Shown: piece after piece, positions 34,601-44,350 of the stretch | Layout: each line of letters opens with the position of its first letter | Position numbering within the stretch: the stretch's first letter is position 1 | Assembly: GCA_045546175.1 (NCBI GenBank) | Contig: JAZQCI010000111.1 | Coordinates: 1-64,000, forward strand | DNA from: CAG-791 sp045546175 | Lineage (GTDB): Bacteria; Bacillota; Clostridia; Lachnospirales; Lachnospiraceae | DNA: 64,000 bases | Reading direction: 5' to 3' | Made by a program: the position numbers and the translations under genes | The notes under the pieces: generated by a model | What the model saw: the letters and a program-made list of their open reading frames with translations, nothing else | Databases searched by the model: none | What the model was told of the DNA's origin: nothing

Positions 34601-37018
34601 ATGAAAAAATCGAGAGCAGTCATCGCGCTGATCTTAACAGCGGTCATCACGGGTCTCATGGCCTACACCGCTCTGGTCGGCATCGGCGATGGGCACAGAG
34701 GATCTTACCACAACATCAAGCTGGGACTTGACCTCGCGGGCGGCGCCAGCATTACTTATGAAGCTGTAGGCGACGAGGCACCTTCCGCAGAGGATATGGC
34801 GGACACTGTCTACAAGCTGCAGCAGCGTGTTGACCAGTACAGCACGGAAGCGCAGGTCTATACAGAAGGAAATGACCGAATCAACATCGAGATTCCCGGC
34901 ATTTCCGGCGTAGAAGAGACCAACAAGATCCTGGAAGAACTGGGACGTCCCGGCTCTCTGTATTTTATCAGGCAGACAGATGCTAACGGAAACGACAACT
35001 ACACGCTCGGCGCGGACGCGGACGGCAACTACGGCTATGTGCTGACAAAGGACCTGGATCAGATCATCGCGGACGGCGACGTAGTGCTGCAGGGTACAGA
35101 CGTGCTGGAGGCGAAAGCCGGCTATCAGTCCGACAACATGAACAACCAGGAGATCGTTGTCTCCCTTACCTTTACGGATGAAGGCAAGCAGAAGTTCGCA
35201 GACGCCACCACAAAGGCTTATGCGGCGGGCGAGACCATCGGTATCTATTATGACGGAAAGTTCATCAGCGTTCCGAGAGTACAGGCGGCGATCACAGACG
35301 GCCGCGCTGTCATCACGGGTGAGAGCACCATCGAAGAGGCGGAGAGCCTTGCATCTAACATTCGTATCGGTGGTCTGAAGGTTGAACTGCAGAGACTTCG
35401 TTCCCAGATCGTAGGCGCCCAGCTGGGTCAGGACGCGATCAGAACAAGTAAGACAGCAGGTATTCTGGGTTTTGCACTGGTAGCAGTCCTTATGTGCGCG
35501 GTCTACTGGCTGCCCGGCCTGTGCGCGACACTGGCACTTTGCATTTACATCCTGATCGTTGCGATCATTCTGAACGCATTTGACGTCACACTGACTCTGC
35601 CCGGTATCGCAGGTATCCTGCTTTCCATCGGTATGGCGGTTGACGCCAACGTTATCATCTTCGCCCGTATCCGCGAGGAGATCCGTGACGGCAAGACTGT
35701 CAGAATGGCGATGAAGGGCGGTTTTGATAAGGCTCTGTCCGCTATCATCGACGGAAACGTGACAACACTGATCGCGGCAGCGGTTCTGGCTTTCCTGGGA
35801 TCCGGCGCGATCAAGGGCTTCGCTTACACACTGGCCATCGGTATCGTTGTGTCCATGTTCACAGCCCTGTTTGTCACAAGACTTCTCATGAACATTTTCT
35901 ACGCACTGGGTGCGCAGGATGAGAAGCTGTACGGTAAGGCAAAAGATTCCAAGATCATCGATTTCACAGGCAAGAGGAAGATCGTCTTCGCGATCTCCGG
36001 TATTGTGATCATCGCGGGTCTGGCCGGCATGGCGTTCAACGCATCCAGCGGAAAAGGCGCTCTGAACTACAGCCTTGATTTCGTGGGCGGTACATCTACC
36101 AACGTCACATTCAACGAGGACATGAGCCTCGATGAGATCAACCAGAAGGTCATCCCTGTGATCACAGAGGTGACAGGTGATACGAACCCTCAGGTACAGA
36201 AGGTCGCAGGCAGCAGTGAAGTGATCTTCAAGACCCAGGAGCTTGACGAGACCAAGAGCACGGCACTCGCAGTTGCTCTGCAGGATCAGTTCGGCGTAGA
36301 CAAGGACAACATCACCTCCGAGACGATCAGTTCCACGATCAGCTCCGAGATGAAGACGGCTGCTTTCAATGCGGTCATCGTAGCGCTTGTCCTGATGCTG
36401 ATTTATATCTGGTTCCGGTTCAAGGATGCCCGCTTCGGCGCTTCCTCCGTCATCTGCCTGGCGCATGACTGCCTGGTAGTTCTGGCGGCTTACGCGCTCA
36501 TCAGAATCAGCGTGGGCAGCACCTTCATCGCCTGCATGCTGACCATCGTAGGTTACTCCATCAACGCGACGATCGTTGTATTCGACCGTGTGCGTGAGAA
36601 CCTGGCGGTCAGAAAGTCCGGAACGAGCCTGGAGACGGTCGTCAACACCAGTGTCAGCCAGACACTTTCCAGAAGTATCTTTACTTCCCTGACGACATTC
36701 TTCATGGTTCTGGCCCTGTATATCTTCGGCGTTGCCTCCGTCAAGGAATTTGCCCTTCCTCTGATGGTCGGTATCATCGCAGGATGCTGGTCCTCCGTCT
36801 GCATCGCAGGTCCCCTGTGGCATCTGCTCCGCGTCAAGACCGGTTCCGCAGATGATGCGAAGAGCACCGGCAATGGTGGAAATGGCGGCAGCGGCAAGAG
36901 CGGAAGCGACGGCAGCTCCAAGAAGAAGAACGATTATTCCGGCCTTTCCAAGAAGGAGAGAAAGCTCCAGAGACAGAAAGAGGCGGAAGAAAGAAATAAA
37001 GCTAAGATCACCGTCTGA
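34601..37018 (+). CDS. secDF: fused protein translocase subunit SecDF
   Basis: A single 805-residue chain joining SecD (about 1-440) and SecF (about 450-760), as in many Firmicutes. It uses the proton gradient to pull exported proteins through SecYEG. Twelve membrane helices are expected, with a large extracellular SecD domain between the first two. SecD signature LGLDLAGGASITYE is near residue 42. SecF has NYSLDFVGGTSTNV near 487 and GYSINATIVVFDRVREN near 650. The C-terminal tail is Gly/Ser-rich then strongly basic. Confidence 0.96.
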   Translation: MKKSRAVIALILTAVITGLMAYTALVGIGDGHRGSYHNIKLGLDLAGGASITYEAVGDEAPSAEDMADTVYKLQQRVDQYSTEAQVYTEGNDRINIEIPGISGVEETNKILEELGRPGSLYFIRQTDANGNDNYTLGADADGNYGYVLTKDLDQIIADGDVVLQGTDVLEAKAGYQSDNMNNQEIVVSLTFTDEGKQKFADATTKAYAAGETIGIYYDGKFISVPRVQAAITDGRAVITGESTIEEAESLASNIRIGGLKVELQRLRSQIVGAQLGQDAIRTSKTAGILGFALVAVLMCAVYWLPGLCATLALCIYILIVAIILNAFDVTLTLPGIAGILLSIGMAVDANVIIFARIREEIRDGKTVRMAMKGGFDKALSAIIDGNVTTLIAAAVLAFLGSGAIKGFAYTLAIGIVVSMFTALFVTRLLMNIFYALGAQDEKLYGKAKDSKIIDFTGKRKIVFAISGIVIIAGLAGMAFNASSGKGALNYSLDFVGGTSTNVTFNEDMSLDEINQKVIPVITEVTGDTNPQVQKVAGSSEVIFKTQELDETKSTALAVALQDQFGVDKDNITSETISSTISSEMKTAAFNAVIVALVLMLIYIWFRFKDARFGASSVICLAHDCLVVLAAYALIRISVGSTFIACMLTIVGYSINATIVVFDRVRENLAVRKSGTSLETVVNTSVSQTLSRSIFTSLTTFFMVLALYIFGVASVKEFALPLMVGIIAGCWSSVCIAGPLWHLLRVKTGSADDAKSTGNGGNGGSGKSGSDGSSKKKNDYSGLSKKERKLQRQKEAEERNKAKITV

Positions 37019-37033
37019 CATTGAATTCAAACG

Positions 37034-37067
37034 AGGGAACGGATTGTCTTCCGTTCCCTTAGTTTTT
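37034..37067 (+). terminator. hairpin between secDF and recJ
   Basis: AGGGAACGGA pairs with TCCGTTCCCT around TTGTCT, followed by TAGTTTTT. It sits 17 bases before recJ, so recJ is either read through or has its own promoter that I cannot see. Confidence 0.7.
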
Positions 37068-37084
37068 CCTACAGGAGCGGCGAA

Positions 37085-38893
37085 ATGAAGCACAAGAAAT
37101 GGATGATCACCGCCAAGAGAGCGGATTTCAATGAAATAGCGAGAGCCTGCGGCATATCGCCGGTGCTGGCGCGACTGATCCGGAACAGGGATGTGATCGG
37201 CGTTGAAGAGACGCGGCGCTTTCTGGGCGGAAAAATTGAAGATCTTCACGATCCGCGGCTGCTTCCGGATGCGGACAAGGCGGTCGATATTTTGACAGAG
37301 AAGATCCGGAACGGGAATAAGATTCGGATCATCGGTGATTATGACGTGGACGGAATCTGTTCTTCCTTCATCCTGTGGCATTCTCTGCGGGCTTTCGGGG
37401 GGCAGGCGGACGCCATGCTGCCGGAGCGCATGACGGACGGCTACGGGATCAACGAGCGGCTTGTGCGCTGCGCGGCGGAGGACGGGATCGACACGATCAT
37501 GACCTGCGACAACGGAATCGCGGCGTCCGGGCCGCTTCAGACCGCGAAGGAGATGGGCCTGACGGTCATAGTGACGGATCACCACGAAGTGCCTTACAAG
37601 GCGCAGGAGGACGGAAGCGTCGAGTACATCCTGCCTCCGGCCGACGCGGTCATCGATCCCAAGATCCCGGAGAGCGTGACGGGGAAGGCGGCCTATCCTT
37701 TTCCCGACATCTGCGGAGCGGTGGTGGCCTTTAAGATCTGCCAGCTCTATGCGGAGCGTCTCTGGGGCCAAAACAGTGACAAGTACAGGGAACTGGTCCG
37801 CTATCTGCTGCCTTTTGCAGGCCTGGCGACGGTGTGCGACGTCATGCCTCTCGCCGACGAGAACAGGATCCTTGTCAGGGAAGGGCTGGGCGAGGCCTCT
37901 TTCTCGAACAACCTGGGACTGCAGTCACTGCTGACAGTGAACGGACTGGCGGGCACGCCGCTGACCACCTATCACGCGGGATTTGTGATCGGCCCATGTC
38001 TCAACGCTGCAGGCAGGCTGGACAGCGCCTGCCGGGGCCTTGAACTCTTCATGGAGCAGAATCCTTCGGCGGCACTGCAGAGCGCGCAGCAGCTCAAGGA
38101 GCTCAACGACAGCCGCAAGAGCATGACGGTCGAAGGGACCGAGGCGGCCGAGGCCATGATCGATAGCGAAGGGATGGGGGACAGGCGCGTGCTCGTGCTG
38201 CTCCTGCGGGACTGCCATGAATCTCTGGCGGGAATCATTGCCGGCAGGATCAAAGAGAGCCGGCACAGACCGACTTTCGTCCTGACGGACACGGGAAACG
38301 GCCTTCTGAAGGGATCGGGGCGCTCCATCGAGAGCTATGATATGTACGCGCAGATGAACTCCTGCGAGGACTTGTTCGTCAAATACGGCGGGCACAAGAT
38401 GGCGGGCGGCCTTACCATGAAGGAAGAGGATTTCGAGGAATTCTCGCGCCGGATCGAGGAGAACTGCACGCTCACCGACGAGGACCTGCAGGAAGTGGTC
38501 CGCGTGGACATGGAGCTTCCGCCCAGGTTCCTGAGCCTGCCTGTGACAAGAGAACTGGATCTTCTCGAGCCCTGCGGCACGCAGAACCCCAAACCGCTCT
38601 TCGTCACGCGAAATATAAGGCTGCTCAGCGCCAGAGTGATGGGAAAAAACAGAAATGTGATTCGATTTGCGGCGCAGGACGATTCCGGATACGGGATGGA
38701 GCTGATCCTGTTCGGGGACGCACAGATCTTTGTGCAAAATATTGAGGAATCATTGGGAAGAGGAGCCTTCGAGGACCTTCGCAGAGGCGCCGGAAATGTT
38801 ACAATAGATATGGTATATTATCCCGACATCAATGTCTGGAGAGACAGAGAGAATATGCAGTATATCATAAAAGATTACAGGATTCATAACTAG
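37085..38893 (+). CDS. recJ: single-stranded-DNA-specific exonuclease RecJ
   Basis: A 5'-3' exonuclease for recombination and repair. The 602-residue DHH-family protein shows the metal motifs GDYDVDGICSS (near 80), TCDNGIAASG, VTDHHEVP, and the DHHA1 motif KYGGHKMAGGL near 433. An OB fold follows. It is full length for the bacterial core form (about 560-600). The stop is ten bases before murE, so they are cotranscribed. Confidence 0.94.
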   Translation: MKHKKWMITAKRADFNEIARACGISPVLARLIRNRDVIGVEETRRFLGGKIEDLHDPRLLPDADKAVDILTEKIRNGNKIRIIGDYDVDGICSSFILWHSLRAFGGQADAMLPERMTDGYGINERLVRCAAEDGIDTIMTCDNGIAASGPLQTAKEMGLTVIVTDHHEVPYKAQEDGSVEYILPPADAVIDPKIPESVTGKAAYPFPDICGAVVAFKICQLYAERLWGQNSDKYRELVRYLLPFAGLATVCDVMPLADENRILVREGLGEASFSNNLGLQSLLTVNGLAGTPLTTYHAGFVIGPCLNAAGRLDSACRGLELFMEQNPSAALQSAQQLKELNDSRKSMTVEGTEAAEAMIDSEGMGDRRVLVLLLRDCHESLAGIIAGRIKESRHRPTFVLTDTGNGLLKGSGRSIESYDMYAQMNSCEDLFVKYGGHKMAGGLTMKEEDFEEFSRRIEENCTLTDEDLQEVVRVDMELPPRFLSLPVTRELDLLEPCGTQNPKPLFVTRNIRLLSARVMGKNRNVIRFAAQDDSGYGMELILFGDAQIFVQNIEESLGRGAFEDLRRGAGNVTIDMVYYPDINVWRDRENMQYIIKDYRIHN

Positions 38894-38903
38894 GAGACAG
38901 ACT

Positions 38904-40424
38904 ATGAAAATCGCAGAACTGATCAGTAAACTGGATTATCATTTCAATACTTTGGCGGGTGAGCCCATCATGGACCACGAAAAGGTACGCGCGCTGCGCG
39001 GCACCGAGGTCAGCGAGATCGTCAACGACTCGAGAAAGGTGACGGAAAACTGCCTCTTCTTCTGCATCGAGGGAGCCGTCAGGGACGGGCATGAGTTCGC
39101 GAGGCAGGTGCTTCTGGACGGCGCGGCCGCGCTGGTGGTCCAGCAGGACCTGGATCTGTCCGATCTGGAAGGAAAGACGCCTGTTAAGAATCCCGTCATC
39201 ATAAGGGTGCAGGACACCAGATACGCCATGGCTTATATCGCTGCCGCTTATTATGGCAATCCCGCATCCCGCATGAAGATCATCGGTGTGACCGGAACCA
39301 AGGGAAAGACGACCACCACCTATATGGTCAAGTCCATCCTGGAGGCGGCCGGCCTCAAAGTCGGCCTGATCGGCACCATTGAGATCCTGTATGGGGATGT
39401 GAAGATTAAGGCCAACAACACGACGCCCGAATCCACGGTTCTTCAGAAGACCTTCAAGGATATGGCTGACGCCGGCATGCAGGCCGTAGTCATGGAAGTT
39501 TCCTCCCAGGCTCTGATGCTGCACAGGACGCAGGGATTTTTGTTCGATCTGGGAATCTTCACAAATCTCTCCCCGGATCATATCGGCCCCAACGAGCACA
39601 AGGATTTCGACGACTATCTGCAGTGCAAGAGCCTTCTGTTCCGGCAGTGCAGAGTGGGTATCTTCAACGCGGACGACAAGTATTACAAGCGGGTCATGGA
39701 CGGCCACACCTGCAGCGTAGAGACTTACGGACTCAGTCCCGAGGCCGACCTGCACGCGGAAAACCTGCAGCTGATCAAGGAGCCCGGCGAACTGGGCGTC
39801 GCCTTCGATGTGAAGGGACTCATGGACTTCCACGCGGAAGTGCCCGCGCCCGGACGTTTCAGCGTCTACAACGCGCTGTGCGCGATCGCGGTCTGCAGGC
39901 ATTTCGGCGTCACGGCGGAAGAGGTGAAGAAAGCACTTCTCAAGGTCCATGTCAGGGGCCGCATCGAGATGGTGAAGGTAAGCGACGACTTCACGCTGAT
40001 GATCGACTACGCCCACAACGCCATGGCACTGGAGAGCCTCCTGTCCACACTGCGCGAATATGAGCCCCACAGGCTGATCTGCCTGTTCGGCTGCGGCGGC
40101 AATCGCTCCAACCTGCGCCGCTTCGAGATGGGAGAGGTCAGCGGAAAGCTGGCAGAGCTGAGCATTATCACATCGGACAACCCCAGAAATGAGGAGCCGA
40201 TGGCGATCATAGAGGACATCGTGACGGGAATTTCCCGCACAGACGGCAAATACGTGACGATTCCGGACAGAAAAGACGCCATCCGCTATGCGATCCGGCA
40301 CGGAGAGCCCGGTGACATCATCGTTCTGGCAGGAAAAGGTCACGAGGACTACCAGGAGATCAAGGGAAAGAAATATCCTATGGACGAGCGCGTCCTGATT
40401 CGGGAGATTCTGGAGGAAGCCTGA
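38904..40424 (+). CDS. murE: UDP-MurNAc-tripeptide synthetase (meso-diaminopimelate adding)
   Basis: The 506-residue Mur ligase adds the third amino acid to the peptidoglycan stem peptide. ATP-binding GVTGTKGKTTTTYMVK is near residue 129. TTPESTVLQ and EVSSQALMLHR are conserved substrate motifs. DNPRNEEP near 421 is the DNPR signature of enzymes using meso-diaminopimelate instead of lysine. It is outside any division gene cluster here, between recJ and priA. The last codons are duplicated immediately downstream. Confidence 0.94.
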   Translation: MKIAELISKLDYHFNTLAGEPIMDHEKVRALRGTEVSEIVNDSRKVTENCLFFCIEGAVRDGHEFARQVLLDGAAALVVQQDLDLSDLEGKTPVKNPVIIRVQDTRYAMAYIAAAYYGNPASRMKIIGVTGTKGKTTTTYMVKSILEAAGLKVGLIGTIEILYGDVKIKANNTTPESTVLQKTFKDMADAGMQAVVMEVSSQALMLHRTQGFLFDLGIFTNLSPDHIGPNEHKDFDDYLQCKSLLFRQCRVGIFNADDKYYKRVMDGHTCSVETYGLSPEADLHAENLQLIKEPGELGVAFDVKGLMDFHAEVPAPGRFSVYNALCAIAVCRHFGVTAEEVKKALLKVHVRGRIEMVKVSDDFTLMIDYAHNAMALESLLSTLREYEPHRLICLFGCGGNRSNLRRFEMGEVSGKLAELSIITSDNPRNEEPMAIIEDIVTGISRTDGKYVTIPDRKDAIRYAIRHGEPGDIIVLAGKGHEDYQEIKGKKYPMDERVLIREILEEA

Positions 40425-40457
40425 GAATGATCCGGAAGATTCCGGAGGAAGCCTGAG
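40406..40457 (+). repeat. tandem duplication of the murE 3' end
   Basis: GATTCTGGAGGAAGCCTGAG (40406-40425, containing the murE stop) recurs as GATTCCGGAGGAAGCCTGAG at 40438-40457, 32 bases later, with one difference. The second copy is non-coding and supplies an extra GGAGG before priA. Confidence 0.7.
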
Positions 40458-40485
40458 GAGAAGGACACAGGAAAGAGAACAGAGA

Positions 40486-42738
40486 TTGAGCAAATACGCA
40501 GAGGTCATCATCGATATTTCCTATAACAAGCTGGACAGACCGTTCACGTACAAGGTTCCCGGGAGGATGCAGGATGTCCTGCAGCCCGGGAGCCTTGTTA
40601 TGGTGCCTTTCGGCAAGGGGGATACCATCCGCAAGGGGTATGTGATCGCCCTCAAGGATGAGTTCGACTACGATCCAGCCAAAGTCAAGGAGATCGCGGA
40701 GCTGCCCGTCAACGACAGCGGCTACAGCGAAGATGACGACGGCGCCACGGCCATCGCCCTGGCGGCCTGGATGAAGAACCGGTATGGCTCCACCATGGCG
40801 GCCGCCCTCAAAACGGTCCTTACTTCCAGAAAGCCCGGAAAGCCTGTCAAGACCCGGGAGATCGAACTGGCGATGCCGCGCGAAGAGGCGGAAAAGCAGC
40901 TGGAAATCTACGTCCGCAAGCACCAGGTGGCCAGAGAGAGGCTTCTGCGGGAGCTCTTGGAAGTCCCCAGGCAGCCCTACAGCCTGGTCACGAGCAAGCT
41001 TCACGTTACGGCGCCTGTCATCCGCGCCATGTCTTCAGCCGGCGTGATCAAGGTCACGGAGGAGGAGTCCTTCCGCAATCCCGTCGTCCTGAGCAAGACA
41101 GAGAAGGACCACAAGGAGCTGAGCGACGCGCAGAAAGCGATCGTGCAGGGCGTTCTGGCCGACTATGACGCCGGAAAGAGCACGGTCAGCCTGATCCACG
41201 GGATCACCGGGAGCGGCAAGACGGAAGTCTACATCTCCATCATCAAGGGAATCTGCGAACGCGGAAAGAAAGCGATCATGCTGATCCCTGAGATCGCCCT
41301 GACGTATCAGACACTGCTGCGCTTCTATCAATATTTTGGCGAGCGGGTGTCGGTCATGAACTCGTCCCTGTCGGAGAGCGAGAAAGCGGACCAGTGGGAG
41401 CGGGCAAGGCGCGGGGAGATCGACGTCATTATCGGTCCCAGAAGCGCGCTTTTCACGCCCTTCGCGGATCTGGGCGTCATTGTCATCGACGAGGAGCACG
41501 AGAGCAGTTATAAAAACGAATCGATGCCAAAATATCACACGCGCGAAGTCGCGCAGGAACTGGCGAGGCTCAAGCACGCCTGCGTGGTGCTGGGCAGCGC
41601 TACGCCGTCGCTGGATTCCTATTACAAGGCGCTGACCGGGGAATACCGGCTTTACACGCTGTCGGAGCGGCTGACAGGGGGGACGCTTCCCTCGGTCGAG
41701 ATCGCGGACCTGCGGCAGGAGCTGAAAAACGGCAACCGGTCGATCCTGTCGGAGCGCCTGCAGGAGCTCCTTCAGGACAGGCTGGACAAGCGAGAGCAGG
41801 CTATTTTGTTCCTCAACAGGCGCGGCGTGGCGGGATTTGTTTCCTGCCGGTCCTGCGGGACGGTCATCAAGTGCCCGCACTGCGACATCTCGCTCTCTCT
41901 GCACAGAGGGGGGAGGCTTGTCTGTCACTACTGCGGTTTCGAGAGGCCGGGCGTAAAGGAGTGCCCGGAGTGCGGCTCGCCCTATATCTCGGGCTTCCGG
42001 GCAGGCACGGAGCAGATTGAAGAGCATCTGAAGATCCGGTATCCCGGCGCGCGGGTCCTTCGTCTGGACGCGGACACGACCTCCAGGAAGGGGAGTTACG
42101 ATAAGATCCTTTCCTCTTTTGCCAACCGGGAGGCGGACATACTGGTGGGAACACAGATGATCGTAAAAGGGCACGATTTCCCGGGCGTGACGCTGGTCGG
42201 AATCCTGCTGGCGGACATGTCCCTGTACGCGGGCGATTACCGCGCCGCGGAGCGGACCTTCCAGCTGCTGACTCAGGCGGCGGGGCGCGCAGGCAGGGGA
42301 GAAGTGCCCGGAAATGTGGTCATCCAGACCTACCAGCCGGAGAATTACGCCATCGAGTACGCCTCCGACCAGGACTACGTGGGCTTCTACAGGGAGGAGA
42401 TCCGGTATCGGTCCACGCTTCTGTATCCGCCGGCGGGGCACATGCTGTGCGTGCAGATGCAGTCCGAGGACGAGGACAAGGCGGAAAAACTGGCCGGACA
42501 GCTCAGGGAACTGTTCGTGAGGGATGACCCCGAGGCGCTGGTGATCGGGCCGGCCAAGGGCTCGCTCACCAAGATCCGGGACCAATACAGATATGTAATT
42601 TACATTAAAGATATAAACTATGATAAACTGGTGAGATGTAAGGACCGCGCGGAGGCATTTCTGGCCTATCTGGTGAAAATAGGCCGGGACCCGCAGGTTC
42701 AGGTGCAGTTTGATTTTGATCCCGTGTCGGCGTATTAG
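40486..42738 (+). CDS. priA: primosomal replication restart helicase PriA
   Basis: The 750-residue helicase reloads the replisome at broken forks. The N-terminal DNA-binding domain starts SKYAEVIIDISYNKLDRPF. Helicase motifs: GITGSGKTEVYIS (Walker A, near 240) and IDEEHESSYK. The zinc-binding cysteines are CRSCG, CPHCD, CHYCG and CPECG (about 450-505), and QAAGRAGRG is near 600. The start is TTG, the only start giving the family N terminus; the ribosome site is weak. Confidence 0.94.
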   Translation: MSKYAEVIIDISYNKLDRPFTYKVPGRMQDVLQPGSLVMVPFGKGDTIRKGYVIALKDEFDYDPAKVKEIAELPVNDSGYSEDDDGATAIALAAWMKNRYGSTMAAALKTVLTSRKPGKPVKTREIELAMPREEAEKQLEIYVRKHQVARERLLRELLEVPRQPYSLVTSKLHVTAPVIRAMSSAGVIKVTEEESFRNPVVLSKTEKDHKELSDAQKAIVQGVLADYDAGKSTVSLIHGITGSGKTEVYISIIKGICERGKKAIMLIPEIALTYQTLLRFYQYFGERVSVMNSSLSESEKADQWERARRGEIDVIIGPRSALFTPFADLGVIVIDEEHESSYKNESMPKYHTREVAQELARLKHACVVLGSATPSLDSYYKALTGEYRLYTLSERLTGGTLPSVEIADLRQELKNGNRSILSERLQELLQDRLDKREQAILFLNRRGVAGFVSCRSCGTVIKCPHCDISLSLHRGGRLVCHYCGFERPGVKECPECGSPYISGFRAGTEQIEEHLKIRYPGARVLRLDADTTSRKGSYDKILSSFANREADILVGTQMIVKGHDFPGVTLVGILLADMSLYAGDYRAAERTFQLLTQAAGRAGRGEVPGNVVIQTYQPENYAIEYASDQDYVGFYREEIRYRSTLLYPPAGHMLCVQMQSEDEDKAEKLAGQLRELFVRDDPEALVIGPAKGSLTKIRDQYRYVIYIKDINYDKLVRCKDRAEAFLAYLVKIGRDPQVQVQFDFDPVSAY

Positions 42739-42862
42739 AGCGGCGGGCGGGGAGAGCGCGGAGCAGAGCGATGCGGCGCGAGTTTTCGGGCGCGGCAAAG
42801 GCGCCGGGCGGACCGGCGAGGCGCGAGCCTCCGGTGAAGAATTATAGAAAGGCGGAAAAGAA

Positions 42863-43387
42863 ATGGCACTTAGACTGATCAGAGAATTGGGAGATCCGGT
42901 ACTTGGCAAGAAGGCCAAAACAGTAAAGGAAATGTCTCCCAAACTCAAGGCACTGATTGAGGATATGAAAGAGACTATGTACGACTCCGACGGCGTCGGG
43001 CTTGCGGCGCCCCAGGTCGGAATGCTCAAGAGGATCGTGGTCATCGATGTGAGCGCAGAGCAGAACCAGCCCATCGTCATGATCAATCCCGAGATCCTCG
43101 AGCAGGACGGCGAGCAGACCGGCTGGGAAGGCTGCCTCTCCGTTCCCGGAAAGAGCGGGCAGGTCACAAGGCCCCGCCACGTGAAAGCCAAGGCGCTGGA
43201 TGAGAACATGCAGGAATTCATCATCGAAGGCGAAGACCTGCTGGCCAGAGCTATCTGCCATGAGCTGGACCACCTGGATGGCCACATGTATGTAGAACTC
43301 GTCGAGGGCAAGCTCTACACCAATGAAGAGCTCGACGAGCTGATGGAGAAGGAAGAAGAAGCTAAAGCGACGGAGGGAGAAGCTTGA
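42863..43387 (+). CDS. def: peptide deformylase
   Basis: Removes the formyl group from new proteins. All three signature motifs are present: GVGLAAPQVG (near 45), EGCLSVPG (near 89) and HELDHLDG (near 135), giving the Cys and two His metal ligands. The 174-residue protein has a Glu-rich C-terminal tail. The upstream 120 bases (42739-42862) are GC-rich and hold no gene. Its stop overlaps the fmt start (TTGA). Confidence 0.95.
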   Translation: MALRLIRELGDPVLGKKAKTVKEMSPKLKALIEDMKETMYDSDGVGLAAPQVGMLKRIVVIDVSAEQNQPIVMINPEILEQDGEQTGWEGCLSVPGKSGQVTRPRHVKAKALDENMQEFIIEGEDLLARAICHELDHLDGHMYVELVEGKLYTNEELDELMEKEEEAKATEGEA

Positions 43388-44322
43388 AGATCGTATTTAT
43401 GGGGACGCCGGATCTGGCGGCGGAAGTACTGGACACAATGATGAAGAACGGATGCGAGGTCACACTCGCCGTGACCCAGCCCGACAGGCCCAAGGGAAGA
43501 GGCAGAGGCGTCATCAAGACTCCTGTGCACGAGTGCGCGGACCGCTGGGGGATCCCTGTCTTCTCACCCGTCAAAGTCAAAACGCCTGACGCCGTACAGA
43601 GACTGCGCGAAGAGGCGCCCGATCTCATCGTCGTCGCCGCTTTCGGTCAGATCCTCAGCAAAGAAATCCTGGAACTGCCCCGTTACGGCTGCGTCAATGT
43701 CCACGCCTCCCTTCTGCCAAAATACAGAGGCGCCGCACCCATTCAATGGGCGGTCATTGACGGCGAAGAGAAGAGCGGCGTGACCATCATGCAGATGGAC
43801 GTCGGCCTCGATACAGGCGACATCCTGCTGCAGGAAGAGATCCCGCTGGCGGCGGATGAGACAGGCGAGAGCCTGTACAACAAGATGGCAAAGCTTGGCG
43901 GAGAACTTCTTGTCAAAGCACTTCCCATGATCGAGCAGGGGACACTCACTCCCATCAAGCAGGACGACAGCGCCTCCAGCTACGCCTCCATGCTTCGCAA
44001 GGAGATGGGCAACATAGACTGGACGATGCCCGCAGAAAAGATCGAGCGTCTCGTTCGCGGCCTCAACAGCTGGCCGGGAGCCTACACCTTTATGAACGGC
44101 AAGATGCTCAAGATCTGGGGCTCTTCTGTCGCGGACTGTGCGGCGGATGGCGAGCCCGGAACTGTTGTCGGAACCGATAAAAAAGCAATATATGTCCGCT
44201 GCGGAGAGGGCGTTCTTGCACTGACAGAGGTACAGTATGAGGGCAAGAAGCGCATGAGTACGCAGGCTTTTCTGCTGGGTGCCAAAGTCGAGCCGGGGCA
44301 GAAGCTTACTTCGGAGAGGTGA
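43384..44322 (+). CDS. fmt: methionyl-tRNA formyltransferase
   Basis: Formylates initiator Met-tRNA using 10-formyltetrahydrofolate. The 312-residue protein begins KIVFMGTPDLAAEV from a TTG start overlapping the def stop. Catalytic region NVHASLLPKYRGAAPIQWA is near residue 105 with the SLLP motif, and VGLDTGDIL follows. The C-terminal OB-like domain is present. It is the natural partner of def. Normally rsmB would follow directly; here a 71-bp repeat array intervenes. Confidence 0.95.
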   Translation: MKIVFMGTPDLAAEVLDTMMKNGCEVTLAVTQPDRPKGRGRGVIKTPVHECADRWGIPVFSPVKVKTPDAVQRLREEAPDLIVVAAFGQILSKEILELPRYGCVNVHASLLPKYRGAAPIQWAVIDGEEKSGVTIMQMDVGLDTGDILLQEEIPLAADETGESLYNKMAKLGGELLVKALPMIEQGTLTPIKQDDSASSYASMLRKEMGNIDWTMPAEKIERLVRGLNSWPGAYTFMNGKMLKIWGSSVADCAADGEPGTVVGTDKKAIYVRCGEGVLALTEVQYEGKKRMSTQAFLLGAKVEPGQKLTSER

Positions 44323-44350
44323 GCAGAAGATTTCAGAGAAAATTATGATT

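Noticed and set aside
34634..37771. 1045-residue minus-strand frame across secDF and recJ
   Set aside because: It is an antisense shadow; its His/Asp/Arg-rich composition is not protein-like and both plus-strand genes are secure.
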